Below are positions 12,076 to 45,500 of a stretch of 64,000 nucleotides of DNA, piece by piece (position 1 is the stretch's first letter; every line of letters starts with the position of its first letter). Origin of the DNA: Hydractinia symbiolongicarpus (lineage: Eukaryota; Cnidaria; Hydrozoa; Anthoathecata; Hydractiniidae); NCBI RefSeq assembly GCF_029227915.1, contig NC_079879.1, positions 25,176,501 to 25,240,500 of the forward strand, read 5' to 3'. The translations under genes were made by a program, and so were the position numbers. The notes under the pieces were generated by a model, which saw only the letters and a program-made list of their open reading frames with translations, had not been told where the DNA came from and did no database searches.

Positions 12076-13603
12076 ATTGCACGCCTTTCATGATAAAGTC
12101 TCCAAAGTATTCAGCACATATTTAACATATTTAAATATGATAGATTGAAGTCATAATCACACAAGGGTTGTTTCAAGAAAATGATATTTTGATTCTCTGT
12201 TTATTACAATTTACAACAAAATTGATTCGTAAATTGATGAAAAACAGGCCGCAAGATGCAAAAACGGTTGGCAATGTCAAAGTACTCTTTTTTTAAGAAT
12301 TTTGCTTTCTCCCATTTTATAGCAACACATTTATAGCGTTCTTACTTTACATACATTACATTTTTCAAAATTGTGTCTTAGCTACCCTTCAATTTTTTTA
12401 ACCAAAGAAAACTCTTATCTTTAAATTAAATAAAAACTATAAAATAATTTGCTATAAAAAAACATATAGTTTATATGCATATAATGCATAAAATAAATAT
12501 TAGCGTTTAATGCAGAAAAATGCATTTAATTTAATTAAATATATAACAGCCTCTGCAATTTTTGAGACGCCAGGTAATTGCTAACGTATTTTTAAAATAT
12601 ATATATATGCATGCGTCAGCAATTATTTGCTGTTGTAAAATCACACACAAAAATCTGTAGGAAACTGAAAATATAACAACGTCATTGTTTCTTTTAGAGC
12701 ATAGTTAAATTTCCTTATTCCTTAAAAGTGAAAAATCAATTATATATATAACTTATTTTTGTGCTTAAATATAACATGTGGTTAAATAAAACCAAGACTG
12801 AAAACGCTAAAACTTAATATAGTTTAAATTGCAAATGCTAACTTGTTTTTTGAATGCTGTGATATATACTATATGTATGCCTGCTCTCTTTAAAATATAG
12901 ATAAAATATGCAACACTGTGATTTGCTACTTGGTTTTTTATCACTCTATTAATATTTTTTGATATATACAGAAAATATTCCTTATATTTCTTTGTTCTCA
13001 ATCAGTGTGGTGTTAATATTTTTAAATCAGGAAGGTTAGAAAATGTTTGAGTAGATATTTCCATGTTAGTCTAACAAGATTCAAGCTTTTTTTACCAGAA
13101 TATGTTAAAATTAGTAACACATTTAAAGTACAAAAATGTGTTTAAGCTGCTTTTCAATGAAGGCAATTTTTTTACATTACCCCTTCCCCATTAGGTCATT
13201 TATTTGTTTTTTATGGTTCAAATATGCAAAGGAAAATATTATATAGTAGCAAAAAGGCTAAAGATCTTAGACGTACCTTTAAACTCAACATGTAAAGGCA
13301 TAAAGAGGCATAAAGAGCACAATGTCGTTTTATGATGTAGCATTAAAATACAGCTACTGTTTAGAGGATTATTTTAGCTTTCGGAAAATAAAAATTTATA
13401 ATTATATACTGTTAAATAGTTTTTTGGAGATATTGATGTTAACCATATAAGGTGGAACACCAGGTATCCTTAACATCCTTAATACAGTATCTTGAATGTG
13501 TCTGTTCTGGCATACATAGTGAGAAGAAAAATATCATGGTATGGTATGAAAATGCTGGATTTTTGACTGTGTGCAGATGAAGTTATGCTCATACTTCACT
13601 TAG
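12076..13603. other. AT-rich gene-free stretch
   Basis: No coding region or RNA gene is visible between the hAT element and the first exon of the vinculin-like gene. The sequence is very AT-rich with short ATATAT runs near 12480 and 12596. It should contain the promoter and any untranslated first exon of the downstream gene, which I cannot locate. Confidence 0.5.
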
Positions 13604-32284
<18,681 letters not shown>

Positions 32285-33595
32285 AAATGTTTATTACGGG
32301 ATTGCTTTTATTTTTCAAAAAAATAACTTTAAATGTTTTAATATTAAAACCTTAAGGGAAGAAAAAGTATGAATGATAACAATGCAAATTTAGTCTCAAG
32401 TTTCCAAACTTAATAATTTTCTGCATGTTGAAATCCCAATTAAAGAGAGTTTGATTGTCCCTGTTTTTAATTTTTAGTTATATTCATCAAATGACTATGT
32501 AAAAATAAAAATTCGGAAAATATTTCTTCCGTTAGGCGTTGTATGATATTTAATGTTTTTTTTATTGTTCTTGTTATATGCTTGTTGCATACATTTTTAA
32601 CCGTGTTAATACTAATTTTTATACATATTGTTCTATCGTAGCTAGAGTTAAATAATTTTTTATTCAGACGGTGAATAACTGCTACAAGACTTCCAATAGA
32701 AGTCGTTGCTTTTTTACTCTTCATGAAAGACGAACAAAATTTATTTTTGAAAATCTGAGAGAGTATTGATTCTCCCAAGTATTTAATTTTCGAGAAAAAA
32801 ACATGAAAAAAAATTATATTTTTTTGGAACCTTTAAAAAATCTTCCATTATGAATATATACCAGGGAATTTCTTATATTTTAGCATTTGCGACATTTTTT
32901 ACACTCAAAATGTTTAAAAACTTGACATGAAAGAAAATACTTACGACGTATGATTTTTGTTGAGCATAATTCATGTTGCTGGCAGTTGGTTTTTAGTAGA
33001 AAATGTATATTTAAATTGTTTTTTATTGTATTGTAGTTAAAAATTGTAGTTAAAAATTGAATTTTTGAGGATATTTTCATGACCAATGTATATTTTATTT
33101 GAATATATTCAATTATTTCCAAAAAAGAATAAAGTTATGTAATATCGGACGTCGCAAAATTTGAAACCTTAAGATGTTTGAAATGACAAGTCCGTATCGG
33201 GGATAAAAACTTAGAAAATTAATCCTGCATTGAGAAAAGAATCCTAACCGAAATTTATCCTCGACTTTTGTTTAGTTTTCGACATTTTTTTCTAATAACG
33301 TGCAGAACACAGATGGAAACAGTATGGACCAGAAAATTGCGATTTCAGAAATCTTTTTGGCAATGTTCGACTTCTTGATAAATTTTCTGTTCCTTCAAGA
33401 CAGGAATCAGAAACGTGATGAAAACAAAGGATGTTAGCGAATTATCCAATCAAGTGAAAGAATTATTCTTGTTACAGTCTGTCTCCTTTTTGTTCTTAAG
33501 TGAAATTCCAGCCGTAAGATAATACGCATTTATTCTACAGGTCACATCAGAAATAACTCAAAAATATTTCATTGACAAGCTCATTTCCTCTCAAA
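32285..33595. other. Convergent 3' region between vinculin-like and mosaic-protein genes
   Basis: AT-rich sequence holding the 3' untranslated regions of two genes that face each other. No exon, RNA gene or clear repeat is seen. Confidence 0.5.
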
Positions 33596-36500
33596 TTATT
33601 TACAAGCCATCAGACTAACAGAACTTCGTTCTTCTGTAGTTTGACCATTTGGACAGAGATAACATTGTAATGCACCACTGGAAGATTGGTAACTACCTTT
33701 CCAACATGGTATACACTTCCCATGAGCTTCATAAGTTCCTGGCTTGCATTCAACTAGAAGAGAATATAAATACAATTGGAAACAAGTAAGAACTTTCTTA
33801 ACGAACATCAGGCGACGTGTTAAGGGGAAACATTTAGTTATATATTTTTATATTTGTTTTTAGAATGTAAGCTTTAAAAAAGACACCATATGCCTGTTTT
33901 ATTTTTACCCATGACTGCTCAGGGCGGAATCCATCCTCGTCCCCAGGACTTCTTGCCCTTACACTGCTATCTCGCAGCTGTCAAATTCATTAAATAGGTA
34001 AAATACCTGGGAGCAAGATTGGGTTTACACAGTACTCTTAGAATATTGTCAATTTTAAGCAAAACATTCTTTTAACATTTATTTTTATAAAGAAAAAACC
34101 GTGTACCGCATTTGTATTGACTTTCATGCAGGCGATATCCACGAGGACAAAATCCTGGGACGTCAGGTTCTAACAACAATGTTGATCGAAGATTCTCCCT
34201 CAACTCAGCTAATGTTGCACTTTCGTCCACTTTAACAGACAACGTTACCAAAACGTTCTTCAAAAGCTGCACCATGTTAGCCTTTGCGCGAGAAACTAAA
34301 GTTAACATATTTCTGTCATCTAATAGACATCGATTTTTATCTTCCACCACATAATCTATCAGCCGGAACGCAACCTTTGCTATTATGTTGGTTTGGTGGG
34401 ATACTGCTATTGATATTTTTTGTGTTAGTGAGGTTGACCAGGCTTTACTTGCACTTTTCGAGTAAAAAATCCGATTAAGCATATCTGTCATTTCTTTGCG
34501 AGGTATACTCAGTGACAAAACAAATGCTTGATGAGCAACGCATGTTTTGAGAACACTCATTCTGGCATGACGGCTAACTGAAATTCCATGTTTATTTGAG
34601 CCTTTGCATACATAAAAACCGGGTTGCACATCAGAATGTTGGATTGTTAATATTTCATCTTTTGATGAAAGAACTTTTGTTGAAGCTCGTGTAAAAGGTG
34701 TATACTCCCATGTTATTTGCACTGCAGGATTTCCCGTAAAGTTGCACATGAAAGAATAATTTGATTTGTTGTTTGATGATATAATGTCAACGTCAGCGGG
34801 CTGCTGTACGACAACTGGTCGAGCTTCAACTTTCATGTATATGTCATTCGAGACATTCATTTTTGTGAGCGTCTCGACTTTACACCTGTACGAGCCTTCA
34901 GACAAACTGCCAACAACTATGCTTAAATTTTTTGAATGTTCCCAGGGTATTTCTTTTTGATTCACATACCAAAAGTATTTAACGTTCTTAGTTGTCATCA
35001 CCTTGCACTCAAGATTAACGACATCGCCAATTAGCGACACCATTAATGACGGGCTTTCCAAATGCACCGGAAGAACTTGAGCGCAATATTTCGTTTGTCT
35101 CCACAATTGCAGAAACGTATAGCGGAAGTAAAAACTGAATTGATCAAGATCTTTACTGGTTCGAAGACTTATATTCTCCTGTAGTATCAAATGAAATGAT
35201 GACCTCAAGTTCTCAAGACCAACAAAAAATCTTTTCTCCTCGATACCTGACAGACCTGCTAAGCCTTTAAACCTTTCAAAGACTGTCGCTACAGTATCTT
35301 GGAATCCGTAGTTATTAATGAAGTTAGCTTCCCTGTTGAAGACCTCCATGTCATGTCTCCAGCTGGTTAATGTTGCAGATACTCCATTTTCTTCGATCTT
35401 CGACTTCAATACCTCTACTTTATTTTTTAAAGCTTTTACTTCGAGTTGTGTTATTTTATTTTGATTCTTATTTTGTTTCAGTTTTGATAATTCAAGCTCT
35501 ACACTTTGTAGAGATTTTCTTAAATCGCGAACTTTTCGCTCTCTGCTTTGAGCCAATGTACGCAGAGAATCGATAGGGTATTCCAGGAACTTGTACAGCC
35601 CAAGGATTGTGTTGCAGATGCCATCAGCTTTTGAATAGGTTACTAACCCTAATGGTGCTTCCACTTGCAATCGATAAGGGTTTTCCGGTAAAGCTTGTGG
35701 ATGGTTGATTCGTGTGTATTGCTCACAAAAGACTTCTGCTAAAATGTTTTTGATGCTTTGTTTTAAATGCAACCGAACGTCTAAAATATTCACAGACATA
35801 TGCACCAATCGATGCTTCCCATTTACAGTTGCATCCACTGAGAAATCAATATCAGTTTCCAGGTTTATTACTGGTCCAAAATTAATAACGTTTACGGCTA
35901 TCAAATCTTTATTTTCATACTTATCTAATAAACAACGATCGATGTTGCTCGATTGGTTTAATCTACCAATGTCTACTTCCAGTTTCTTCTTTAAAACTAC
36001 GATTTGATTAAGCGAGACTTGAACTCTTTCGTGCTGTCCGACATGGTTTTTAAGGATTTCAGTAGCCTTGGATAGTTGAGTTTGATAGATGGTAACATTC
36101 TTTTCGCATTCTAAAAATTCCGTAGCACTCCTTTTGAAAACGCCTGCAGATTGCAGTAGTTTAGTCAAAGCTGTTTTGTGACGTCCACGACAGTTTTCAT
36201 TTTCGTGAAGACAATTCGGATCTTGCGTGGTCACACATTCGTTGCTGCAGTTACATTCTTTAGGTGACTGAAACTTCGTCATGATATTTTTCTCGTACTC
36301 CATACACGACGATTCACTCCACTCCTGTACGACAGATTTTAAACGAATCTTTTTGCAAGGAACAGTAACAATCTTTTTATTAATAAACTTTTCCCACGTG
36401 TCCTCACATCCTTGAAAAAATTGACCAACAACTGCGCCTGTTAACCCTCCTATTAGAGCTCCAACAGGTCCTCCAATCGTGTGACCAATACCGGCTGCCC

Positions 36501-39500
36501 AGTTTGGTAGGGCACTTTTTATTCCTGAGGAGTCTCCTCCACCGACACACGTACCCGTGTAGATGGTTTCATAAAACTTTCTTGTTTCATGGCATGCGTC
36601 GTCATATTCTTCTTCTTGAGTTAGTCTGACCTTTTTCTTGACGTTAGAGCATTTTAACACATCTGTCTTCACTGTTTGAGATTCTTGACATATTCTGCAA
36701 GCTTCTGTCATAATACACTGCTGACGGCAAACCTTGAGTTTGCAAATACTGTCAAAGATAAGTTTATAATTTCTTAGGTAATGAGTGACTTGATAGGATC
36801 TGAATTGAATACGAGACCTATTCAAATTGACTAAAGAACTGATGTACAAAAATTTTGCCACCTTCTGCTCGTATTGGTATCTCTTTAATGTATTTGACGA
36901 TTTTAACAAGAGACTTTCAGCAATCTTTAACTTTTGGTTAGCTTCCAGAAGTCTTGTAGAAAGAACTTTTAATTTGTTTTTCGTAGCGTCGGCATTTTGT
37001 TTCAAAAACGAATTGATTTCCAACTGAAACTGTTGAACAAAGTGTGATGACACATCACTTTGACCAGATAATTTGAACACAAGTGATAGCCATGTTGATG
37101 TAGTGTCTAAATCCGTAAGCGCGGTGATATTGGAAAATATGCCGTCACCGAGATCAAAGTTTGGCACATAACATGACGCTTTACTCTCATTGAAGTAAAA
37201 AATGCCAGGAACATTTTGATGAAACATGGATACAACAGTGGGGAATTTCACTTCAAAATGGTTTGTTTGTGTACTCATTGTAATAACAACGTCTTTGTTC
37301 TTCTCCAGTTTAATTTTTGGTCTGATAAACTGATCCTTTTGCGTATGACAGTTGATTAAAACTTTGGTCGGATCTTGTTTCGAAAAAGAAACATTTAGCA
37401 AGCAGTGTTGAATGCATAACTTATATAGACAGATTGTGCCATGGAATCCAAACTGCAACCCTATTTCTTTCTCTTCCATTTTAGTCAACACTGGCAATGG
37501 AGTTATGTCTGTTTGACGAATTAAACGAAGTATGAAAGTAGCTCTTGTTATCACCATCCTGTTAATTGATTGGTCAACCTTTCCTTTTGTTATCAAGCCA
37601 TCTAAGAGATCCCATAATTGATGCAACTCTCGTTTTAAATTTGTTGTCTCTGTCATCAGTGACTTGTAATCCATCCCAAATTTTAATTTGTTTATGAGCA
37701 CAGTCAACTGAACTTTCTGAGTGGACAAAAATTGTTTAATTTTCATATCCCCAATAGTGAACCTTAAAAGACCGTTGATGTTGCTTAGCAACACGCTGAG
37801 CTTTATTCTCAACTGCATTTGATTTTTTATGCCAACGACAGATCCGCCAACCAGATAATATTTTGAGTTTATTTCAACAGCATTTGATTGGTTGTTCATG
37901 ACGTCATGTTTCGCTTGGAATGTAATGATTGGTGAATTATAAATAAACTTGATGTTGCTACTATTCGTTACCACTGTCATTCCATCGTTGAGGTTTGGTT
38001 TTGATAACGATCCTAAAATTATAATAAAGTTGATTTGGGGCAAGGTAAATTTCATTATGTAAAACAAAAAAGAAAGGTATGGCGCCAACTTCGTCCCACG
38101 GCCATTTAGCCGGGCACACGGCGCGGACAATAAGTATGCGCATGCGCGGATTTAAAATCCCTAAGCCGGAAATTTTGAGCGGATTTCATGCGAGGCCTAA
38201 CGCTACCCATCCTTAGAAATGGAGCTGTAGTTTAAAAACAGGCCAACAAATGTTAGCCTTTCTAGGGCGTAATCGAGAGAGTGTGACCAGGTCTACATTT
38301 TTAAAACAAATGATGTCCCGTTTGCTTTCAAAACATCAAAAATCGCGGGATTTAGCTAGCTAAAAATTTTGAAAATTGACCTAGCTTTAACCTTAAAAAT
38401 CTCACGACCCGAGCAATTTTTTTCATTGCGGTAAAAAGAATCATAAAATTTAAACCTTGCTTTTCAAAAATCTACTTAGACCACTTCACTGCCAATTTTT
38501 TTAAATATCAATTTTAAAACATTATTTGGTGACATATTTTGAAAAGCAGTGTTCATAAAAATGGTCGACGAAGCTAGTGTTCATCACAGTTACCTAGCCA
38601 AGTTATGCAGAATGTGCGGTTTTCTTTTAAAAAAAGATAAATTCCTGGTACCGAAACACAACGAGAGACTTACTAAAGTTTTTCTGGAAAATTTAAAGGA
38701 AGATAACCCAAACAAAGAGCCAACTCATTTTTGCCTAAAGTGTTATTCAAAGGTGAAAAACATTGAAGAAAGAGGCTCATTCTCTGACTCTAAACTTAAA
38801 TCTTGGAGTGTCCACAGCACACAATGTGAGGTTTGTACATCTGTGCCCTCATTATTAAGAGGTGGCAGGAAAAAAAGTTAATAATGCTTGAAGAAGAAGT
38901 GCAGAACACCCAATTTGGGACAGAAAGGTCTCAGACACGATTATAAATAACACACCTGATGAACTGGACATAGATTTATAAGAAAGAGTCGTTTGAGGCT
39001 GATATTAATCCACAGTTGTCTTTTTGCATGTGCAACTATTGCAAATACATAATGAAAAGGCCTGTTCTTATTTCACCTTGCGAACACCACTTTTGTTTAA
39101 AATGCACGATTAAAAATGTTGAAGGAAAGACACTTCAAAATGCAAAATGCCCAGCTTGTAACAAAAACATTTTGCCTACTAATATACATCCTTCAACTAA
39201 AACCGTAGAGTTAATCAAAACGTTAAAGATGAGATGTGAAAAAAAAATGTGGTTTACTCTTTAAATTCAATGAGGTGTTAGAAAAGAAAAATCATGAAAA
39301 ATTATGCATCAGTTCATCAAGTTCCTTAAATATTCAGCATTCTTGTATAAATGCTGAGCACTGGGATCTATTTGTTCTTTCGTAGTAATAACATAAAAAA
39401 TAGAAAAAGGTTACGCCCGTAATATTAAGAAAGCCTACCTACGCATTTCTTATAGATATTTGCGTTTTTGTCGGACACTTGCATTACTAGGTTTGTTCCG

Positions 39501-42500
39501 GCTACCGGCATTTTAATTGTGAGATCCAAAACTCCTTTTGCTATTGCCCTGTATGGCTCATCAAACCGAGTCAATCCAAGCTATGGGAAAAAAATAAAAC
39601 AATGGTAGCAGGAAATCATCTAGTTAATTGAAAAATTAAGTGTATACCGCATGCGTGGGTATGCGTGTCTTTTTACGGCAACGGGCAAACTTTGCCCGAA
39701 AACCAAATTTTATTATATAAAAAGGTTTATTAGACAAATAGGTGTGAGCAGAGTAGTTGAGAGCTTCCGCGACTATTATGTTTCGTCTTCTTATTCAGAC
39801 ATATGGGCCATAAGCGGAGATGGTGTAGTGGTAGCGCATTCGGTTTGTAGTCAAAGTTTAGGTTCGATTCCCTACTCCAGCAAAATTTAAATGCAGCGTT
39901 GTCAGCTCATTTGGTGCCATCTACTGACGGTAAAACGGCTTGTGCATGGAATTAAGTTAAAGCAATGCTTTATGTATTTCTGGTTGTAATGTAACATAGT
40001 TAACCAGCCGTTAAGATTGACTCCCAGACTTTTTTTGAAAAAAGGAGGTTTCGCAAATTCAAAAGGAACCTGGACAATTGGACAAGCTTATGAGCAGGAA
40101 TTGAGAACAACAGGCTTAAAAACTGTGGTGTTCGAGAACTATAGTCAATATTATTACCTTATTGACATCATTAACTTTGATGACAACTTCACCATCGAAA
40201 GTTATATTGGACATATCAATGCGCCTAACTAACGCCAACTTGATCCATATGTTTCCTTCTAGACACACCTCTTGTGGCTTATGAAGATTATTTATATTCA
40301 AGCATTTTCGAAGGACCGTTGCTCCAGTAGATATACTTAACCCTGAGACTGACATTTCAGTATTTAGGAATCCGGACTGTCTAAGATGTTCAGTTGCATG
40401 GATACTTCTTGTAAGAGGGAGTGACATGTAGTAAACGTCATGACATATATCAACAACAACACAAGATGTGGCCACACCTCTCGTATTAAAAATATTTGAC
40501 ATGAATTGGATTTCAACTGAAGCTCTACTGGTAAACATGGAAAACATGCAGCTGTATAGTTTAGGTAAGTTCGGGCAGGTTGGTATGTTAGGTATCACCC
40601 CGTTGTATACCAAGGATTGGAAATTGCTGACGTCAAATCCATTGTAGGAATGATGCAGAAGGACATTGAAGTACCAGGGCGCAAGTTTTGAGACTTGATT
40701 TAAATAGGTTTTCATGAAAATGTTGTATCGCAAAACGGTGTCATGTTCAGCAGTTGAGAGATGATTCTTGCAGGATGTTGTTGGGCAGCTTTCTATTCCT
40801 TTCCGTAACCCTTCCAATATGCTCACACGCGGTGAGAAAAATTCTCCATCTGTCAATTGGTTAAGATTTGCAGGAAGTGTGAAACCAGATGTAGAAAATG
40901 GGAGACGTAGATTGTTTGTACCGACTGATATATGACCTTTAGTTTCTTTGGAACTCCAAGAACAACTTGAGTGAAGTTTTATGATCTTATCGTTGTGCTT
41001 GCAGTCGCCGATTTTCATTGGATGGCATTGATTTAATAAAAAGTCTGACGTAATCAGCCTCTCTGCGGTTATGTAATCCTTCGAAACCACCCGCATAACA
41101 ACAGATACAGGTGGAAGAAATTCTGCGCTACTAGCTCCGGATATCCTAAAATATACTCTCATTCGACCAGTCATTGTTTTTGCTTTTACTTGGAAAAGTG
41201 CTTCGGTTTTCGGATGAACAAGTCTCAAAACACTGGGTAAAAATACTATGCCTCTATTAGGTACTGTGGGAGTTATAATCAATTCTTGAGAAGGTTTTGC
41301 CCTTATTTGAATCATTTCGGATGTTTGATTGACAACCAACGTAGGAAGTCCTGATAGTTCAATGAGTCCAAGGGAACAACTTTTTCCAACAAAGCCTGTG
41401 CCCTTGCAGTCACAAACGTACGAAGAGAATGAAACTGCGTAGCAAGTTCCGCCATGTTGACAAGGATTTGGTTGACAAAGTTGAACAGCTAAAATAATAA
41501 ATAATAAACACTGAGACAATAAAAATTGGAGAGAATAGAAAGTGTGTGAGACGGTGTATTGTTCTGAAATTTGTTATGTCATCCTCAGCATTTTTCTATG
41601 ATCTGCGCTTTATAGTTTTACCTTGACAAAAATTAGGTGCAACTGCAACGATGCTATCTAGCAATATTTTTTTTATCTACTAAACACCGATATAAAGTAG
41701 TCTTCCTCTCTAACTAACTACCATCAGACAAATTTTTGGTTTCTTACCAAAATACAATCTATCAACCTAACCCCCTCCCCACCACCAACACTTATCTGCT
41801 CCCCCCACATTCAGCAATATTTATCCACCCATGCTTTTAATTCCACCACACACAGTTGAAACAGTAATGCGGATGCTTCCTTAACATAAATTAAGTTTTT
41901 TTCTTAACGGATGACTTTTAGCTTGGAGCTTTTATAAACTAACAGTGAAGATCTAACGGTAAACTTTTCAGAAGGTAAACTATATAACCTATGAACTACT
42001 AAAAGTATTTCACCTTTGCAGACATTATCCTTTACACTCCAGCCAATCACGCTGTTTCGAATGCCGCATTCAGTAAACCCAGATCCTTGTATCGAGTAAC
42101 CATGTCGACATTGAACAACACAGCGGGAACCAAACTTCTCTGCGCAGGGGAGAAGAAGTTTACCATTGATAGGTGCGAGGGCTGCTGGACAAGATTTTGC
42201 TTTAAAATGAAACAATAATTTTAGCTGCATTTCACGTTCTAGTGAATATTAACGTTCGGACACGTCCTTAAGGTTGGCGAATAAGTAAACTAAATAGACT
42301 CAAACACACTGAAGACAATAATTTAAAGTATTAAATATTTGAATCAGCAAGAAAAAACTCCGAATGTATGTAGGTAACAAATTATTTGAGAATATTTAAG
42401 GGGTCGAGTTACGAGAATTTTAAGGCAATAGTATTCCAGTTATTTGGAAACTACTGAAGAGGTTTCGTCTTGCTGTTACTACAAAATAAACTCTAAATAA

Positions 42501-45500
42501 CTCACGTTTACACGTTGTAGGTTGGCCATTCCATTTCTGTCCTTCCATGCATGTGTGTTTAGAACTTCCACTTAAAAAATATCCCTGGTCACACTCATAT
42601 GAACAAACTGAACCTGGTGTAACATATGGACACGTGAGTTTGCCATACGATATGTCTGGTAATTTTGGACACGGCAAAGCTAAATTAACAAGATATAAAT
42701 ATCACATATAAAATTAGGACATCTTGAGTAAAAAAACGATATTTATTGTTTCAGCATTAAGATTCCCATGGCTTGACAGACTGAATGAGTTAAGTTTTTG
42801 CCATTTTACCACAGCCCTATTCTCTGACTCTACTTGCCCTAATTTGAAGCAGAATAATAAAGATATTTCAAGAATATTTACAAATGGAGCTTCATCAATG
42901 GTCAGGCAGAACTGACGCCCAAATTGCGGGCGATGAGTGGCATATCGAGTTATGTTTTCCTAAAGTCTGAGAAATGTTAAGAATATCTTTTCTTTTAACT
43001 TCATCAAAGTAAACTATGTTTCAATAGGTTGCAGGAAATTTTATTGTGTGAAAGAAGGACGTACAAAGAGTGGCGTGTAAAAAGCAGACCTGCAAATACA
43101 TTTTTCCTTATCAATGCATGACAACAAAAACGATTGCCATGTTCAATTTATTACCTCACTTACCCAAACATCTATGAGCGTTTGTATCGAGTTGGAAACC
43201 CTTTCTACATTTACACGTGTAAGAACCTATTTCATTCACACAAATTTGTTGACATCGATTTTCCCCCAGTTTACATTCATCCACATCTAAAAACAGAAAT
43301 AAACGGATACAACTTTGTTCCGAGACCTTTTACAACATATTCCATTTAAAATAGTGATAGAGGCACCTCTTAGGACAAACAAAACAGATGAAGACTAAAT
43401 CAAACTGTTTAAATAGTAAAGTAATTTCAATAACCTTTACAAGATCTATGATTGGCTGAAAGCTTGAAGCCTTTTAAACACTTGCATTTGTAGGAGCCAA
43501 TATAATTACTACATTGATGACTGCAACCATGGTTACCGCTGGCGCATTCGTCAATATCTGAAATATGATAAAGTGATTTATATTTTTTATTTATTTTTTT
43601 CTGTTTCTCGTAACTGGGTTGGTTGTTGAAAAAATTTATATTCTTCAGTATAAATTCACTGATATCCGAACCAGAGTCTAATGGAATCTTTTTTTCGTCG
43701 AATCCGTCCAATGAAAAAGCACAACTCTCTCTCTCCCCCCCGTGTTCCCCCCCAAAAAAAAAGAAAATTGTCTGGTACTCTTAATTTTTTTCTAATAGCG
43801 TTAAAAAATCTCTGTCAAAGTAAAAACATCGTCTGTAAACCTCCGGCTTTAATTTTATTTTAATGACAACACACACATACTTACCAACACAAATCACACC
43901 GGACTGATCTAAAGTGAAACCATTCGTGCATGAACACTCGTAACTCCCGTATGTATTTCGACATATGCCACGTGTAGGGTCGCAAGGCCTTCTGGATACA
44001 CATTCGTTTATGTCTAAGAGAACAAGATTACTTTTTCCTAAAAATAGTTTAGGTTTTTTTTGTCTTTACATTTGAGAACACATTTGACAGATCAACAGCG
44101 ACACATTCAGGCTAGTTTTTTGTTTGTCTGTTTGTTTGTTTGTTTGTTTGTTTGTTTGTTTATTTGTTTGTTATGGTTATCTATTCAGTTCCTGTTGGTA
44201 CTGTTATCAGTGATAGGGTTCTGCAAAGAGACTTTCAGCGTGTTTAAAATCCTCAATTGACAACCTTGTCCCCAGGGTTATTTGTCTCATTGGCGTGGCT
44301 GTTATTGACAGGTGTTACGAAAATGTTCATTTCGCCGTCAGATATACCACAAGAGGCAAGAAAACCTCGGATCGAGGTTGCTCGGTTGAGCTACGGCTGT
44401 CGTGAAAGCACAGTGACTGACAAGCATAAATACGGACTGAATATTATTCTTATGAATTGACCAGGTGTTGAACCTATAGCCTTCCGTTCTGGAAATAAAA
44501 TACGACAAGGTAACTATTCCGCTTCAAGGTACTAACCTTGACATGTCCTGTTGTCATACAACATTTGAAATCCATCTCTACATCTGCATTGATAAGTTCC
44601 AGGTAAATTTACACATGACTGTTCACAACCGCCATTACTGTAACTACACTCGTTGATGTCTGCAACATAAACAAACAAAAAAAAAACTTCATGATTTTTT
44701 ATGATAATGTTTGTATATGCAGTGTACTCTCTATAGTAAGTTCGTCCATGGACATTTATTGAATGTCGGGTGCGCTGCAACGATAAGATAATTTTTTTCG
44801 ACTAAAGCTACGATTAAGATTTTATGTAAAAATCGCCTTTAGTTTGATCCGTTGTTGTTGATTTTTAAATTCATTTTATGAACTTGATCACCCGGTACTT
44901 CCTGATTTTGTAATTTTAGTATTTAGTTTAAAAAATACACGCTTGGAATTTAAAGAAATAACAATGTTCACAGAACTTTCGTTAACATAGATATTAGACC
45001 AGGGCAACAGACACAAAAGGCAGTGTAACCGCAGCATGTGAAAAAAGTATTGTTTTGCAAGATTTCTTTTTCAGTGTAAATTTTTTTCTAGATGTTTTTG
45101 CACCGGTTTTAAAATATTACAGCGTTATTTCCCAAATTCTTGCGCTCTAGTTATCATGGACAAACATTTAACTTTCCTCCCAGGTCCTATTTTCTTTATT
45201 TAAATATCGAACAGCGAGATGTATTGTCCTTGGAATGAAATTGGCAAATCCTACGTCTAATGAAAGCACAAATAAGCCAAAAAATTATCAGTAGATATTG
45301 TTAGATTGCTCGTTATGAGCGGGTGTGATATCAATGTTTAAAAATAATTCTTACTCACCCAAACATGTTTTATTGTCTCGCTTGTCCAATTTAAAACCAG
45401 GTCTGCATCCACATGTGTAAATGCCTTTGTTGTTGAAACACAGTTGGTCACAAGAATGTGATCCAGCGCTACATTCGTTCGTATCTGAAATATCAAGACA

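Noticed and set aside
37961-38143. A start codon at 38130 for a separate gene encoding the large 34-38 kb open frame
   Set aside because: An acceptor at 38013 in the correct phase joins this frame to the 39580-39439 exon, so it is internal to the 17-exon gene. The upstream part of the frame is intron.
38860-38990. A spliced intact RAG1-N-like gene
   Set aside because: The donor AGAG/GTGGC and acceptor ACATAG/ATTT do not match in phase, and a second shift at the A run would still break the frame.
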